Positions 18,469 to 28,217 of a DNA stretch of 36,096 nt are shown here, in pieces. The translations under genes were made by a program, and so were the position numbers. The notes below the pieces were generated by a model. It did no database searches, was not told where the DNA came from, and saw only the letters and a program-made list of their open reading frames with translations. Numbering within the stretch: position 1 is the first letter of the stretch; every line of letters begins with the position of its first letter. The stretch is from an uncultured Burkholderiales bacterium (GTDB taxonomy: Bacteria > Pseudomonadota > Gammaproteobacteria > Burkholderiales > Burkholderiaceae_C), in NCBI GenBank assembly GCA_903844825.1, contig CAIMVC010000086.1:1-36096 (forward strand). The letters run 5' to 3'.

Positions 18469-21400
18469 ATGCTCAACGTCTCTTCCTGGTCGATCCGCAA
18501 CCCGATCCCGGCGGTCATGCTGTTTGTGCTGCTGACCGTGGCGGGCTTCATCGCCTTTGGCTCCATGAAGGTGCAGAACTTTCCCGATCTGGATTTGCCC
18601 ACCATCAGCATCACCGCCAGCGTGCCTGGCGCCGCGCCCTCGCAACTGGAAACCGATGTGGCGCGCAAGCTCGAAAACGCGCTGGCGCCCTTGCAGGGCT
18701 TGAAACACATCACCACCAAAGTGCAAGACGGCGCAGTCTCCATCACCGCCGAGTTCCGCATGGAAAAGCCGGTACAAGAAGCGGTGGACGATGTGCGCTC
18801 GGCCATTCAAGGCGTGCGCGCCGATTTGCCCAGCGACCTGCGCGATCCTATCGTGCAGAAAATCAACCTGGCCGGCACACCGGTGCTGGCCTACACGGTG
18901 CGCTCTGGCCGCATGGACGACGAAGCCCTGTCGTGGCTGGTGGACAACGACCTGACCCGCAAGCTCTTGTCCTTGCGCGGCGTGGGCGCGGTCAACCGCG
19001 TGGGCGGCGTGACGCGCGAAGTGCACATTGCGCTTGATGTGAACCGTCTGCAAGCCTTGGGCATTACCGCATCAGAGGTATCGCGCCAACTCAAGCAGGT
19101 GCAACAAGAAGGCTCGGGCGGCCGGATGGACCTGGGGCTGGGCGAGCAACCGGTGCGCACGCTGGCCACCGTCAAGACCGCGCAAGAGCTGGGACAAATC
19201 GAGCTGGCCACGGCGCGCGCCGGACGCGTGCGCCTGGACCAAATCGCCACCGTCAGCGATACGCTGGCGGAGCCACGCTCCGCCGCGAGTTTGAATGGCA
19301 CCGCCGTGGTTGGTTTTGAAGTGGTGCGCAGCCGTGGTGAAAGCGAAGTGGCCGTGGGCCGTCTGGTGCGCCAGGCGCTGGCCGACTTCAGAGCAAAGAA
19401 CCCTGACATCGAAATCACCGAAGCCTTTGACTTTGTGACCCCGGTGGAAGAGGAATACAACGGCTCCCTGCACCTGCTGTACGAGGGTGCAATTCTGGCG
19501 GTGCTGGTGGTGTGGCTGTTCTTGCGCGACTTTCGGGCCACCTTCGTGTCGGCGGTGGCCTTGCCGCTGTCGGTGATTCCCGCCTTTATTGGCATGGCTT
19601 ATCTGGGCTTTTCGATCAATGTGGTCACGCTGCTGGCGCTGTCGCTGGTGATCGGTATTTTGGTCGACGACGCGATCGTCGAGGTGGAGAATATCGTGCG
19701 CCATTTGCGCATGGGCAAGACGCCGTACCAGGCCGCCATGGAGGCGGCCGACGAAATTGGTCTGGCAGTCATCGCCACCACCTTCACCTTGATTGCGGTG
19801 TTTTTGCCCACCGCCTTCATGGCCGGAATTCCGGGCAAGTTTTTCAAGCAGTTCGGCTGGACGGCGTCGCTGGCAGTTTTTGCTTCCCTGGTGGTGGCCC
19901 GCGTGCTCACGCCCATGATGGCGGCCTACATCATGAAGCCCATCGTCAGCGCTGCGCATGAGCCGCGCTGGTTGACGCGCTACATGGGCTGGGTGGCCTG
20001 GTGCACCCGTCACCGCGGCGTGACCATGTTGTTGGCGCTGCTGTTTTTTGTGGGCTCCATCATGCTGGTGCCGCTGTTGCCCAAGGGCTTTATTCCGCCC
20101 GACGACAACTCGCAAACCCAGGTCTATGTGGAACTGCCGCCGGGCTCGACGCTCGCGCAAACCCGGGCCAGCGCTGAGCAGGCGCGCCAGTTGCTGATGC
20201 AGGTAGCCGATGTGAAAAGCATCTACACCACAATTGGTGGCGGCAGTGCAGGCTCCGATCCGTTTGCCGGTGGCGGTGCGGCCGAGGTGCGCAAGGCCAC
20301 GCTGACCATGCAGCTCAGCGAGCGCGGCGCCCGCCCGCGCAAGCAGGTGATTGAAGACCGCATTCGCACGGCGCTGCAGCCCCTTCCCGGCGTGCGCACC
20401 AAGGTCGGCCTGGGCGGCTCGGGCGAGAAATATATTTTGGTGCTGACCGGCGAAGACCCCCTGGCTTTGCAGAGCACGGCAATGGCAGTGGAAAGCGACC
20501 TGCGCACCATCGCTGGCCTGGGCTCGATCGCCTCGACTGCCAGCCTGGTGCGACCCGAGATTGCGGTGCGCCCGGACTTTGCCAAAGCCGCCGACCTGGG
20601 CGTGACGAGTGCTGCCATCAGCGACACCCTGCGCGTGGCCACCTTGGGCGACTACGACGCGGCGCTGCCCAAGCTCAATTTGTCGCAGCGTCAAGTCCCC
20701 ATCGTCGTCAAGCTCGAAGCCGATGCGCGCAAAGACCTGGGCGTGCTCGAGCGCCTGATGGTGCCCGGGAGTCGCGGCCCGGTCTTGCTGTCGCAAGTGG
20801 CCAGCATCGAGATGGCCGGTGGCCCGGCGGTGATCGACCGTTACGATCGCCAGCGCAATGTCAACTTCGAGATTGAGCTGTCAGGCATGCCCCTGGGCGA
20901 CGTGACGCAGGCGGTGCAAAAACTACCTTCTTTGCAAAGCCTGCCACCCGGCGTGCGGGTGGTCGAGGTGGGAGACGCCGAAGTCATGGGCGAACTCTTT
21001 GCCAGCTTTGGCCTGGCCATGATGGTGGGCGTGCTGTGCATCTATATCGTGCTGGTTTTGTTGTTCAAAGGCTTTTTGCATCCGGTCACGATTTTGGCGG
21101 CGCTGCCCCTGTCGCTCGGCGGCGCTTTTGTGGGTCTGCTGCTGGCGCAAAAAAGTTTCTCCATGCCGTCGCTGATCGGCTTGATCATGCTCATGGGCGT
21201 GGCCACCAAGAATTCCATTTTGCTGGTCGAGTACGCGATTGAAGCGCGGCGTGGTCGGCCAGCCCATGACGGCCAGCCTGCGGTGCCCGGCATGAACCGC
21301 TGGGATGCGTTGATGGACGCCTGCCACAAACGCGCACGCCCCATTGTGATGACCACCATCGCCATGGGCGCGGGCATGCTGCCCATTGCCATCGGTTGGG

Positions 21401-21573
21401 GCAGCGCTGACACCAGCTTTCGCTCGCCCATGGCCATTGCAGTCATCGGCGGCTTGATTACCAGCACCGTGCTCAGCTTGCTGGTGATCCCGGTGGTGTT
21501 CACCTACCTGGACGACCTGGGCCAATGGGCGGGGCGGGTGTACAGGCGCGTCACCGGCTCGCCAGGCGGCTAG
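18469..21573 (+). CDS. RND efflux pump, inner-membrane transporter (HAE1/AcrB-like)
   Basis: This 1034-residue protein has the typical length and two-fold layout of RND pumps: TM1 near residues 12-30, a large periplasmic loop, TM2-TM6 (about 340-480), TM7 near 525, a second loop, and TM8-TM12 at the end. The proton-relay aspartates are in GILVDDAIVEVENI (Asp400-Asp401), and the second-half lysine is in GVATKNSILLVEYA. It is driven by the proton gradient. No outer-membrane factor gene is adjacent, so it probably shares a TolC-type channel encoded elsewhere. The substrate cannot be assigned. Confidence 0.95.
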   Translation: MLNVSSWSIRNPIPAVMLFVLLTVAGFIAFGSMKVQNFPDLDLPTISITASVPGAAPSQLETDVARKLENALAPLQGLKHITTKVQDGAVSITAEFRMEKPVQEAVDDVRSAIQGVRADLPSDLRDPIVQKINLAGTPVLAYTVRSGRMDDEALSWLVDNDLTRKLLSLRGVGAVNRVGGVTREVHIALDVNRLQALGITASEVSRQLKQVQQEGSGGRMDLGLGEQPVRTLATVKTAQELGQIELATARAGRVRLDQIATVSDTLAEPRSAASLNGTAVVGFEVVRSRGESEVAVGRLVRQALADFRAKNPDIEITEAFDFVTPVEEEYNGSLHLLYEGAILAVLVVWLFLRDFRATFVSAVALPLSVIPAFIGMAYLGFSINVVTLLALSLVIGILVDDAIVEVENIVRHLRMGKTPYQAAMEAADEIGLAVIATTFTLIAVFLPTAFMAGIPGKFFKQFGWTASLAVFASLVVARVLTPMMAAYIMKPIVSAAHEPRWLTRYMGWVAWCTRHRGVTMLLALLFFVGSIMLVPLLPKGFIPPDDNSQTQVYVELPPGSTLAQTRASAEQARQLLMQVADVKSIYTTIGGGSAGSDPFAGGGAAEVRKATLTMQLSERGARPRKQVIEDRIRTALQPLPGVRTKVGLGGSGEKYILVLTGEDPLALQSTAMAVESDLRTIAGLGSIASTASLVRPEIAVRPDFAKAADLGVTSAAISDTLRVATLGDYDAALPKLNLSQRQVPIVVKLEADARKDLGVLERLMVPGSRGPVLLSQVASIEMAGGPAVIDRYDRQRNVNFEIELSGMPLGDVTQAVQKLPSLQSLPPGVRVVEVGDAEVMGELFASFGLAMMVGVLCIYIVLVLLFKGFLHPVTILAALPLSLGGAFVGLLLAQKSFSMPSLIGLIMLMGVATKNSILLVEYAIEARRGRPAHDGQPAVPGMNRWDALMDACHKRARPIVMTTIAMGAGMLPIAIGWGSADTSFRSPMAIAVIGGLITSTVLSLLVIPVVFTYLDDLGQWAGRVYRRVTGSPGG

Positions 21574-21716
21574 GGCGGGTCAGCCACTGCAACGTCAGGC
21601 GAACTTGGGCAGCACAGCGGCAGGCCCTGGGCTGCGGCCCGAGCCGTCGGCAGCTTCAAAGCCCGCTCAGGTTTATGGCCACATGCCAGGGGACTCCGGG
21701 CGTGTCCGGCGACAGC

Positions 21717-21722
21717 GATAAT
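21717..21722 (+). promoter_or_regulatory. -10-like GATAAT directly upstream of rlmB
   Basis: GATAAT ends 5 nt before the rlmB ATG and there is no Shine-Dalgarno in between. If it is a real -10 box, transcription would start at or next to the start codon (leaderless mRNA). No clear -35 was found. Confidence 0.3.
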
Positions 21723-21727
21723 TGGGT

Positions 21728-22477
21728 ATGTCTTCATCTCCCAAAGTGCTTTTCGGTTTTCACGCGGTCGGTGTGCGCATCAAGACCGCGCCAGCGTCCG
21801 TGCTCGAAGTTTTTTTTGACGTGTCCCGGCGCGACGCCCGCATGCGCCAGTTCACCGACCGCGCCCGCGAGGCCGGCGTGCGGCTGATCGAGTCGGATGG
21901 GCTGCGGCTGGCCAAGATGTGCGGCAGTCACGGCCATCAGGGCGTGGTGGCCAGAGTCAACGTGCTGGCCCAGGCCAAGTCGCTTGACGAGTTGCTGGAG
22001 CAACTGGAAGAAAGTGGCGTGGCCGCGCCCCTGCTGCTGGTGCTCGATGGCGTGACTGACCCGCACAACCTCGGGGCCTGCCTGCGGGTGGCCGACGGTG
22101 CCGGAGCGCATGCCGTCATCGCCCCCAAGGACCACGCGGCGGGCATCAATGCCACGGTCGCCAAGGTCGCCAGCGGCGCCGCCGAGACCATGCCTTACTT
22201 CATGGTCACCAACCTGGCCCGAACCCTCAATGAGCTCAAAGAGCGCAACATCTGGTGCATAGGCACCAGCGACGATGCGCCCAAGACCATCTATGACGTC
22301 GATCTGAAGGGGCCGGTGGCCCTGGTGCTAGGCGCTGAAGGCGAAGGCATGCGCCAGCTCACCCGCAAGACCTGCGACGAGCTGGTCAGCATTCCCATGC
22401 ACGGCGCCGTTGAAAGCTTGAACGTGTCGGTGGCCAGCGGCGTTTGCCTGTACGAGGCGCTGCGTCAGCGGCGCTGA
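21728..22477 (+). CDS. rlmB: 23S rRNA (guanosine-2'-O-)-methyltransferase RlmB (SpoU family)
   Basis: This 249-residue SPOUT methyltransferase is predicted to methylate Gm2251 of 23S rRNA. An N-terminal substrate-binding domain begins LFGFHAVGVRIKTAP. The trefoil-knot catalytic domain has LDGVTDPHNLGACLRVADG (motif 1, with the Asn-x-Gly...Arg catalytic pattern), VALVLGAEGEGMRQL (motif 2) and IPMHGAVESLNVSVASGVCLYEA (motif 3). ATG 21728 was preferred to a TTG two codons upstream. A run of eight T lies in frame near 21810-21817. Confidence 0.95.
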   Translation: MSSSPKVLFGFHAVGVRIKTAPASVLEVFFDVSRRDARMRQFTDRAREAGVRLIESDGLRLAKMCGSHGHQGVVARVNVLAQAKSLDELLEQLEESGVAAPLLLVLDGVTDPHNLGACLRVADGAGAHAVIAPKDHAAGINATVAKVASGAAETMPYFMVTNLARTLNELKERNIWCIGTSDDAPKTIYDVDLKGPVALVLGAEGEGMRQLTRKTCDELVSIPMHGAVESLNVSVASGVCLYEALRQRR

Positions 22478-22545
22478 CTAAACGATGGACCGGCAGCCCC
22501 CGGCGCTTTGCTACATCGTTGGCAGTGCCGGCCGCCTCAGCCGAC

Positions 22546-23157
22546 TCAGATCAGGTCGAACCAGCCCAGCAGGGCGCCAGCGCCCAGCAGCCACAACAGG
22601 TGCACGCGAGTGCGCCAAACCACCAGGGTGGCAGCCGCCGAAACCAGCCAGGCCGGCCAGTGCTCCAGTTTCCCGCCGTTGGTGCTGCTCAAAATCAGGG
22701 CGGTGGCCAGCAGCAAACCCACCACCATGGGCGCCATGCCTTGTTTGAAGGCGCGCACTGCCCGCAGCGTGCGGTTGCGGTGGCTCCACTGCGCGGCGCT
22801 GTAGGTCAACACCGTGCTTGGCGTGAGCATGCCCAATAGGGACAGGAACACGCCAAGCAAGGCGCTGGCTGGCCCGCCCGCGTTCATGCCCACGTTCCAG
22901 CCCATTAGCGCCACGAACAGTACGTTCGGTCCTGGTGCAGCCTGGGCCAGCGCAATAGAGGCGTTGAACTGCGCATCACTGAGCCAGTGTTGCTGCTCCA
23001 CCAAAAAGCGGTGCATGTCGGGTGTGGTGGCCACGGCCCCGCCCACGGCCAGCAGCGACAAGCTGAGGTAGTGCCAAAGCAAGGTCAGCCAGTCCGTGGC
23101 CGTCATGATCAGCGCGGGCGCGTTCACGTCAAATCCGGGTTGACGTTCATGGCTCAA
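22546..23157 (-). CDS. chrA: Half-size chromate transporter ChrA, second subunit
   Basis: This 203-residue membrane protein is from the CHR family. The segment LAVGGAVATTPDMHRFLVEQQHWLSDAQFNASIALAQAAPGPN matches the ChrA half-domain, with about six hydrophobic segments. The ATG at 23157 overlaps the end of the upstream half-gene by 11 nt. An internal ATG at 23106 (MTATDWLTLLWHY) is an alternative start. Split ChrA pairs work as heterodimers in families studied so far; the real substrate, chromate or another anion, is not proven by sequence. It converges with rlmB across a 68-nt gap holding a short inverted repeat without a T run. Confidence 0.88.
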   Translation of the reverse strand: MSHERQPGFDVNAPALIMTATDWLTLLWHYLSLSLLAVGGAVATTPDMHRFLVEQQHWLSDAQFNASIALAQAAPGPNVLFVALMGWNVGMNAGGPASALLGVFLSLLGMLTPSTVLTYSAAQWSHRNRTLRAVRAFKQGMAPMVVGLLLATALILSSTNGGKLEHWPAWLVSAAATLVVWRTRVHLLWLLGAGALLGWFDLI

Positions 23158-23728
23158 GCCGCCTGAAGGCGAGCGTGACGGCGACGCCGCCCAGCCCCAG
23201 CAGAACCAGCGCCAGCGGCAGTCTCAGCAAGCCGGTGCCCGCGAAACACAGGACGCCCAAAACCAGGCACAGGCGCGGGCCCAGCACGTTGGTCCTGAGC
23301 GCGTCGATCAGCTTGATCGCCGTGCCGGCAATCAGCCCGGCGGCGACGGCACCCATGCCGCGCAGGGCGCCCGCAGCACCCGGGTGGGTGGCCACCTGGG
23401 AATACAGCAGCGCCAGTAGCAAAACGACGATCAGCGGCAGCAACAACATGCCAGCGACCGAGACCAGCGCGCCTTTGAGGCCGAAGTAACGCCCGCCGAT
23501 CATCAGTGAGAGGTTGACCACATTCGGCCCGGGCATGATTTGCGCCACCGCCCACTCCTCGACGAATTCCTCACGCGTGAGCCAGCGTTTTTTCTCGACC
23601 AGCTCACGCTGAACCACCGCCAGCACGCCGCCAAAGCCTTGCAGCGCGAGCACGGTAAAGGTGATGAAGAGGTCGGTCAGCGACTGGGGTTGGGCCGCAG
23701 GACCAGTGGAAGTCGGTGGGGGCGTCAT
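23147..23728 (-). CDS. chrA: Half-size chromate transporter ChrA, first subunit
   Basis: This is a 193-residue CHR-family membrane protein, the partner of the following half-gene. LQGFGGVLAVVQRELVEKKRWLTREEFVEEWAVAQIMPGPNVVN is the hallmark N-terminal half-domain (GG, Glu-Phe, PGP). A Pro-rich hydrophilic leader of about 15 residues precedes it. ATG 23728 was chosen over TTG 23734. On the minus strand a GATAAT hexamer (23735-23740) sits 6 nt before the ATG, so this pair probably has its own promoter separate from the upstream SDR gene. Confidence 0.9.
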   Translation of the reverse strand: MTPPPTSTGPAAQPQSLTDLFITFTVLALQGFGGVLAVVQRELVEKKRWLTREEFVEEWAVAQIMPGPNVVNLSLMIGGRYFGLKGALVSVAGMLLLPLIVVLLLALLYSQVATHPGAAGALRGMGAVAAGLIAGTAIKLIDALRTNVLGPRLCLVLGVLCFAGTGLLRLPLALVLLGLGGVAVTLAFRRLEP

Positions 23729-23734
23729 AGGCAA

Positions 23735-23740
23735 ATTATC
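23735..23740 (-). promoter_or_regulatory. -10-like GATAAT directly upstream of chrA pair
   Basis: GATAAT on the minus strand ends 6 nt before the chrA ATG with no ribosome-binding site between. The arrangement is the same as at rlmB and suggests a leaderless transcript. No -35 box was recognised. Confidence 0.3.
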
Positions 23741-23779
23741 ACAGGCGCCCGCCGCCGACGTTGGGGCCTGCCACCCCTG

Positions 23780-24523
23780 TCAGACCGTCATGCCGCCCGA
23801 AACCTCGATCACGGCGCCATTGATGTAGCTGGCTTCGTCGCTGGCCAAAAAGGCATAGACGTTGGCGATTTCCTCGGGCTGGCCCAGGCGCTTGAGTGGC
23901 ACCCGGTGTTCCATGTCCTTGAGCACGTTTTCGGGCACCGTCGCCAAAATGGGCGTATGCACAAATCCGGGTGCTACGGCGTTGACCCGCACGCCCTTGG
24001 GGCCCAGTTCACGGCTCCAGGTTTTGGTAAATCCGATCACGCCAAACTTGCTGGCGGCGTAGTTGGTCTGGCCAAAATTGCCGTAGATACCCACCACCGA
24101 GCTGGCATTGAGAATCACGCCAGCGCCCTGCGCAGTCATGATGTCTGCCACGGCTTGTGAGCAATGAAAGACGCCGCGTAAGTTCACGTCGATCACGCGG
24201 TCAAACTGCTCCAGCGTCATCTTTTGCAGACGCGCATCCTGCGTGATGCCAGCGTTGTTGACCAGCACGTCAATACGCCCAAAGCGGTCTTTGACGGCAG
24301 CGACGACCGCGTTGACCATGTCCCGCTGCGTGACGTCCATCACGAAGCCGGCAGCTTGCGCGCCCAGCGCCTGACATTGTTTGACGGCTTCGTCGACCGC
24401 GGCCTGCCGGATGTCGCAGACGATGACTACGGCGCCTTCCTTGGCGAATTTCAACGCGGTGGCCAGGCCGATGCCCTGCGCTGCGCCGGTGATGATGCTG
24501 ACCTTGTTGGGGAGTCGTGTCAT
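23780..24523 (-). CDS. FabG/PhaB-like short-chain dehydrogenase (3-ketoacyl reductase)
   Basis: This 247-residue classical SDR has the nucleotide motif TGAAQGIG (12-19), NNAG (89-92), catalytic Asn114, Ser141/142, Tyr155 and Lys159 (YAASK). The C-terminus [12 protein letters not shown] is typical of 3-oxoacyl-ACP or acetoacetyl-CoA reductases. It follows the thiolase and hydratase/dehydrogenase genes in the same direction after 97 nt, so it probably reduces a 3-ketoacyl-CoA intermediate. ACP- versus CoA-linked substrate cannot be told from sequence. Confidence 0.9.
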   Translation of the reverse strand: MTRLPNKVSIITGAAQGIGLATALKFAKEGAVVIVCDIRQAAVDEAVKQCQALGAQAAGFVMDVTQRDMVNAVVAAVKDRFGRIDVLVNNAGITQDARLQKMTLEQFDRVIDVNLRGVFHCSQAVADIMTAQGAGVILNASSVVGIYGNFGQTNYAASKFGVIGFTKTWSRELGPKGVRVNAVAPGFVHTPILATVPENVLKDMEHRVPLKRLGQPEEIANVYAFLASDEASYINGAVIEVSGGMTV

Positions 24524-24620
24524 TGTTTTTTTCTCAGAGTTCGGTGGTGGGGTGGGGTGTTGCGTCGTGTGCTTGAGCTGGCGCCCGACGACTGTTCAGC
24601 GCGGACCGGGTGGATCGTGG

Positions 24621-26792
24621 CTAACTGTCGGCATGCCAGTCGGGTTGGTGCCTGGCGATGCTCTGGCTGACGTCATCTGTAAGTTTAAAACCTGCGCCGC
24701 AGCGTTCGGCCAGTCCATTGCAACGTTTGGAAAAAGCCTCGAGGCCCATGCCATAGATGAACTGCATGGCTCCGCCCGTCCAGGCTGGAAAGCCGATGCC
24801 GAAGATCGAGCCGATGTTGGCGTCGTGCACGGAGCTCAGCACGCCCTCGTGCAGGCACCGGGCCGTCTCGACAGCCTGACGGTAGAGCAAGCGGTCCTTG
24901 ATGTCGTTGATATCCCAGGCCAGAGTCGGCTTTTCAAACAGGTCTTGTAGCTGCGGCCACAGGCTTTTTCTGCTGACCTTGTCCTGGGGGTAGTCATAAA
25001 AACCGCCACCCGCGCTGCGGCCTGAACGATTGAACTGCCTGACCATGCGCTCGACCAGCAACTCGCCCGCTGAGGCCGCGTAGACCTTGGCCTCGGCTTC
25101 ATGGTCTGCGCGGGTCTGATCGAGGACCTGCACGGCCAACCGCAAGGAGGTCTCGTCCAGCACCGCCAGCGGGCCCACCGGCATACCGGCCTGGATGGCG
25201 GCGTTTTCGATCACCGCTGCGGGAATGCCTTCGCCCAACATGGCTGCACCTTCCATCACGAAGCTGCCGAACGTGCGACTGGTGTAGAAGCCACGCGCAT
25301 CATTGACCACGATCGGCAACTTTCCCAGCGCCAGCACATAGTCGAAGGCGCGCGCCAGCGTTTCGTCGTCGGTCTGCGGGCCCCTGATGATTTCGACCAG
25401 CTTCATCTTCTCGACCGGACTGAAAAAATGAATGCCGATGAATTTCTCGGGTCGCGGGCTGGCCCTGGCCAGACCCGCGATCGGCAAGGTCGATGTGTTG
25501 GAGGCCATGAAAGCATCGGGTCCGAGCAGCGCGTGGACCTCGCGGGTGACCCTGGACTTGAGTTCGCGCTGTTCAAATACGGCTTCAATCACCATGTCGC
25601 AACCGGCCAGGTCCGCCACGCTGGCGCTGGCCTGAATGCGATCGAGCAGGGCGCTGCGCTCGGCCGGGCTCATGCGGCCTTTGTCCGCCCTCTGCGTAGT
25701 GAGCTTGTCGCTAAACGCCTTGCCATGGTCTGCCTGTGCCTGTGTCTGGTCGACAAGCACGGTCTCAATGCCTTTGCCGGCTTGCGCGTAGGCAATGCCC
25801 GAGCCCATCATCCCGCCACCGACGATGCCGACCCGGTTCGGTTTGAAACGCGGCACGCCAGCAGGGCGGGATTGCCCGCTGCGGATCGCGTTGAGATTAA
25901 AAAAGAAGGTGTTGATCATGGCGCGGGCGTTGCTGCCGGTCATGAGCTCGGCGAGATAACGGCTTTCGATGCGCAGGGCGGTGTCGACATCGACCTGGGC
26001 GCCTTCGACCATGCAGGCCAGAATCGCCTCGGGCGCGGGATACAGGCCCTGGGTCTTCTTTTTGAGCATGGCCGGCGCCACGCTCAGAGCCGCAGCGAGT
26101 TGCGGGCTGGCTGGTGAGCCACCCGGCAGCTTGTAGCCTTTGACGTCCCAGGGATGGCGCACTTGCGGGTTGGCGTCGATCCAGGCCGCAGCGCGCGCAC
26201 GCAGTTCGGCGCTTGCCTGCGCAGACGCTGGCACCACGCCATGCACCAGTCCCAGCTTGTGGGCTTCTTGCACGCCGAACAATTGGCCCTCAAGCAGGTA
26301 GGCTTGCGCGGCCAGCAGGCCCAGGTGGCGGGTCATCTTGGTGATGCCGCTGGCGCCGGGCATCAGTCCGAGCGTGACTTCGGGCAAGCCGAGCTGCGTC
26401 TTCGGTGTGTCAATGGCCAGTCGGTGATGACCGACAAGCGCGATCTCCCAGCCGCCGCCAAGTGCCGAGCCGTTCAGGCAGGTCACGACTGGCTTGCCCA
26501 GCGTTTCCAGGGTTCGCAGGTTTTTTTTCATGCGCGTGACTTCGGCGTAACACCGCGCTGCATCGGTGGGGCCCAGGCGCATCAGGGCCTTGAGGTCGGC
26601 GCCCGCAAAAAACGTGCTTTTGGCCGATGCCAGAATCAGGCCGCGAATGGCCCCAAGGTCCGCCAGCACCTGGGCGGTGACCTCGCTAAGGTCGTCCTGC
26701 CATTGCAGGCACATGGTGTTGACGGCCGAGTTGGCTTCGTCGAAGGTCAGGGTGGCGATGCCGTCGGCGAGTTCGTAGCGGATGTGTTGCAT
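24621..26792 (-). CDS. Fused enoyl-CoA hydratase / 3-hydroxyacyl-CoA dehydrogenase (FadB/FadJ-like)
   Basis: This 723-residue bifunctional beta-oxidation enzyme has an N-terminal crotonase domain with GSALGGGWEIAL and LGLPEVTLGLMPGASG, both catalytic Glu present. From about residue 320 it has an NAD-binding domain (VGIVGGGMMGSGIAYAQAGKG), the 3-hydroxyacyl-CoA dehydrogenase signature GIHFFSPVEKMKLVEIIRG and C-terminal HAD domains. It hydrates enoyl-CoA and oxidises 3-hydroxyacyl-CoA. ATG 26792 (MQHIRYELADGIATLTF) was chosen; upstream codons overlap the thiolase gene. An in-frame run of eight A (26521-26528) encodes Met-Lys-Lys-Asn. Confidence 0.95.
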   Translation of the reverse strand: MQHIRYELADGIATLTFDEANSAVNTMCLQWQDDLSEVTAQVLADLGAIRGLILASAKSTFFAGADLKALMRLGPTDAARCYAEVTRMKKNLRTLETLGKPVVTCLNGSALGGGWEIALVGHHRLAIDTPKTQLGLPEVTLGLMPGASGITKMTRHLGLLAAQAYLLEGQLFGVQEAHKLGLVHGVVPASAQASAELRARAAAWIDANPQVRHPWDVKGYKLPGGSPASPQLAAALSVAPAMLKKKTQGLYPAPEAILACMVEGAQVDVDTALRIESRYLAELMTGSNARAMINTFFFNLNAIRSGQSRPAGVPRFKPNRVGIVGGGMMGSGIAYAQAGKGIETVLVDQTQAQADHGKAFSDKLTTQRADKGRMSPAERSALLDRIQASASVADLAGCDMVIEAVFEQRELKSRVTREVHALLGPDAFMASNTSTLPIAGLARASPRPEKFIGIHFFSPVEKMKLVEIIRGPQTDDETLARAFDYVLALGKLPIVVNDARGFYTSRTFGSFVMEGAAMLGEGIPAAVIENAAIQAGMPVGPLAVLDETSLRLAVQVLDQTRADHEAEAKVYAASAGELLVERMVRQFNRSGRSAGGGFYDYPQDKVSRKSLWPQLQDLFEKPTLAWDINDIKDRLLYRQAVETARCLHEGVLSSVHDANIGSIFGIGFPAWTGGAMQFIYGMGLEAFSKRCNGLAERCGAGFKLTDDVSQSIARHQPDWHADS

Positions 26793-26818
26793 GCGGCTGC
26801 TCTTTTTTAAACTCAAAC

Positions 26819-28036
<1,218 letters not shown>

Positions 28037-28121
28037 GGAAGCGGCTCCGGGTTGAGGGGTGATCCGTGGGGCTTGAGCGGGGCTGTTAGCGTTTTACGGC
28101 ATGCCCGCACGGGCCTTCTGC

Positions 28122-28155
28122 AGTATATTGATTCGCAGCCAGCGGCCTGCGTCAA
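28122..28155 (-). promoter_or_regulatory. Possible promoter for the thiolase operon
   Basis: On the minus strand TTGACG (28155-28150) precedes an AT-rich patch, TCAATATACT, inside the 181-nt divergent gap. Spacing to the best -10 match is 18-22 nt, which is loose. The same AT patch read on the plus strand (TATATT 28124-28129) could serve the divergent acyl-CoA dehydrogenase gene. Confidence 0.28.
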
Positions 28156-28217
28156 GGGCTGGTACCGTCCACATCCGCAGCAGCCTCTGCCCCGACTTCA
28201 GACACCCAGGTGACAGC

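Noticed and set aside
19072..20796. 574-codon open frame on the minus strand
   Set aside because: It lies fully antisense to the RND pump gene. Its His/Gln/Arg-rich composition is what a GC-rich gene gives in its complementary frame, and no domain is recognisable.
22480..22520. Inverted repeat AACGATG...CATCGTT between rlmB and chrA as a terminator
   Set aside because: The loop is long and no T run follows. It may fold, but terminator function is not supported.
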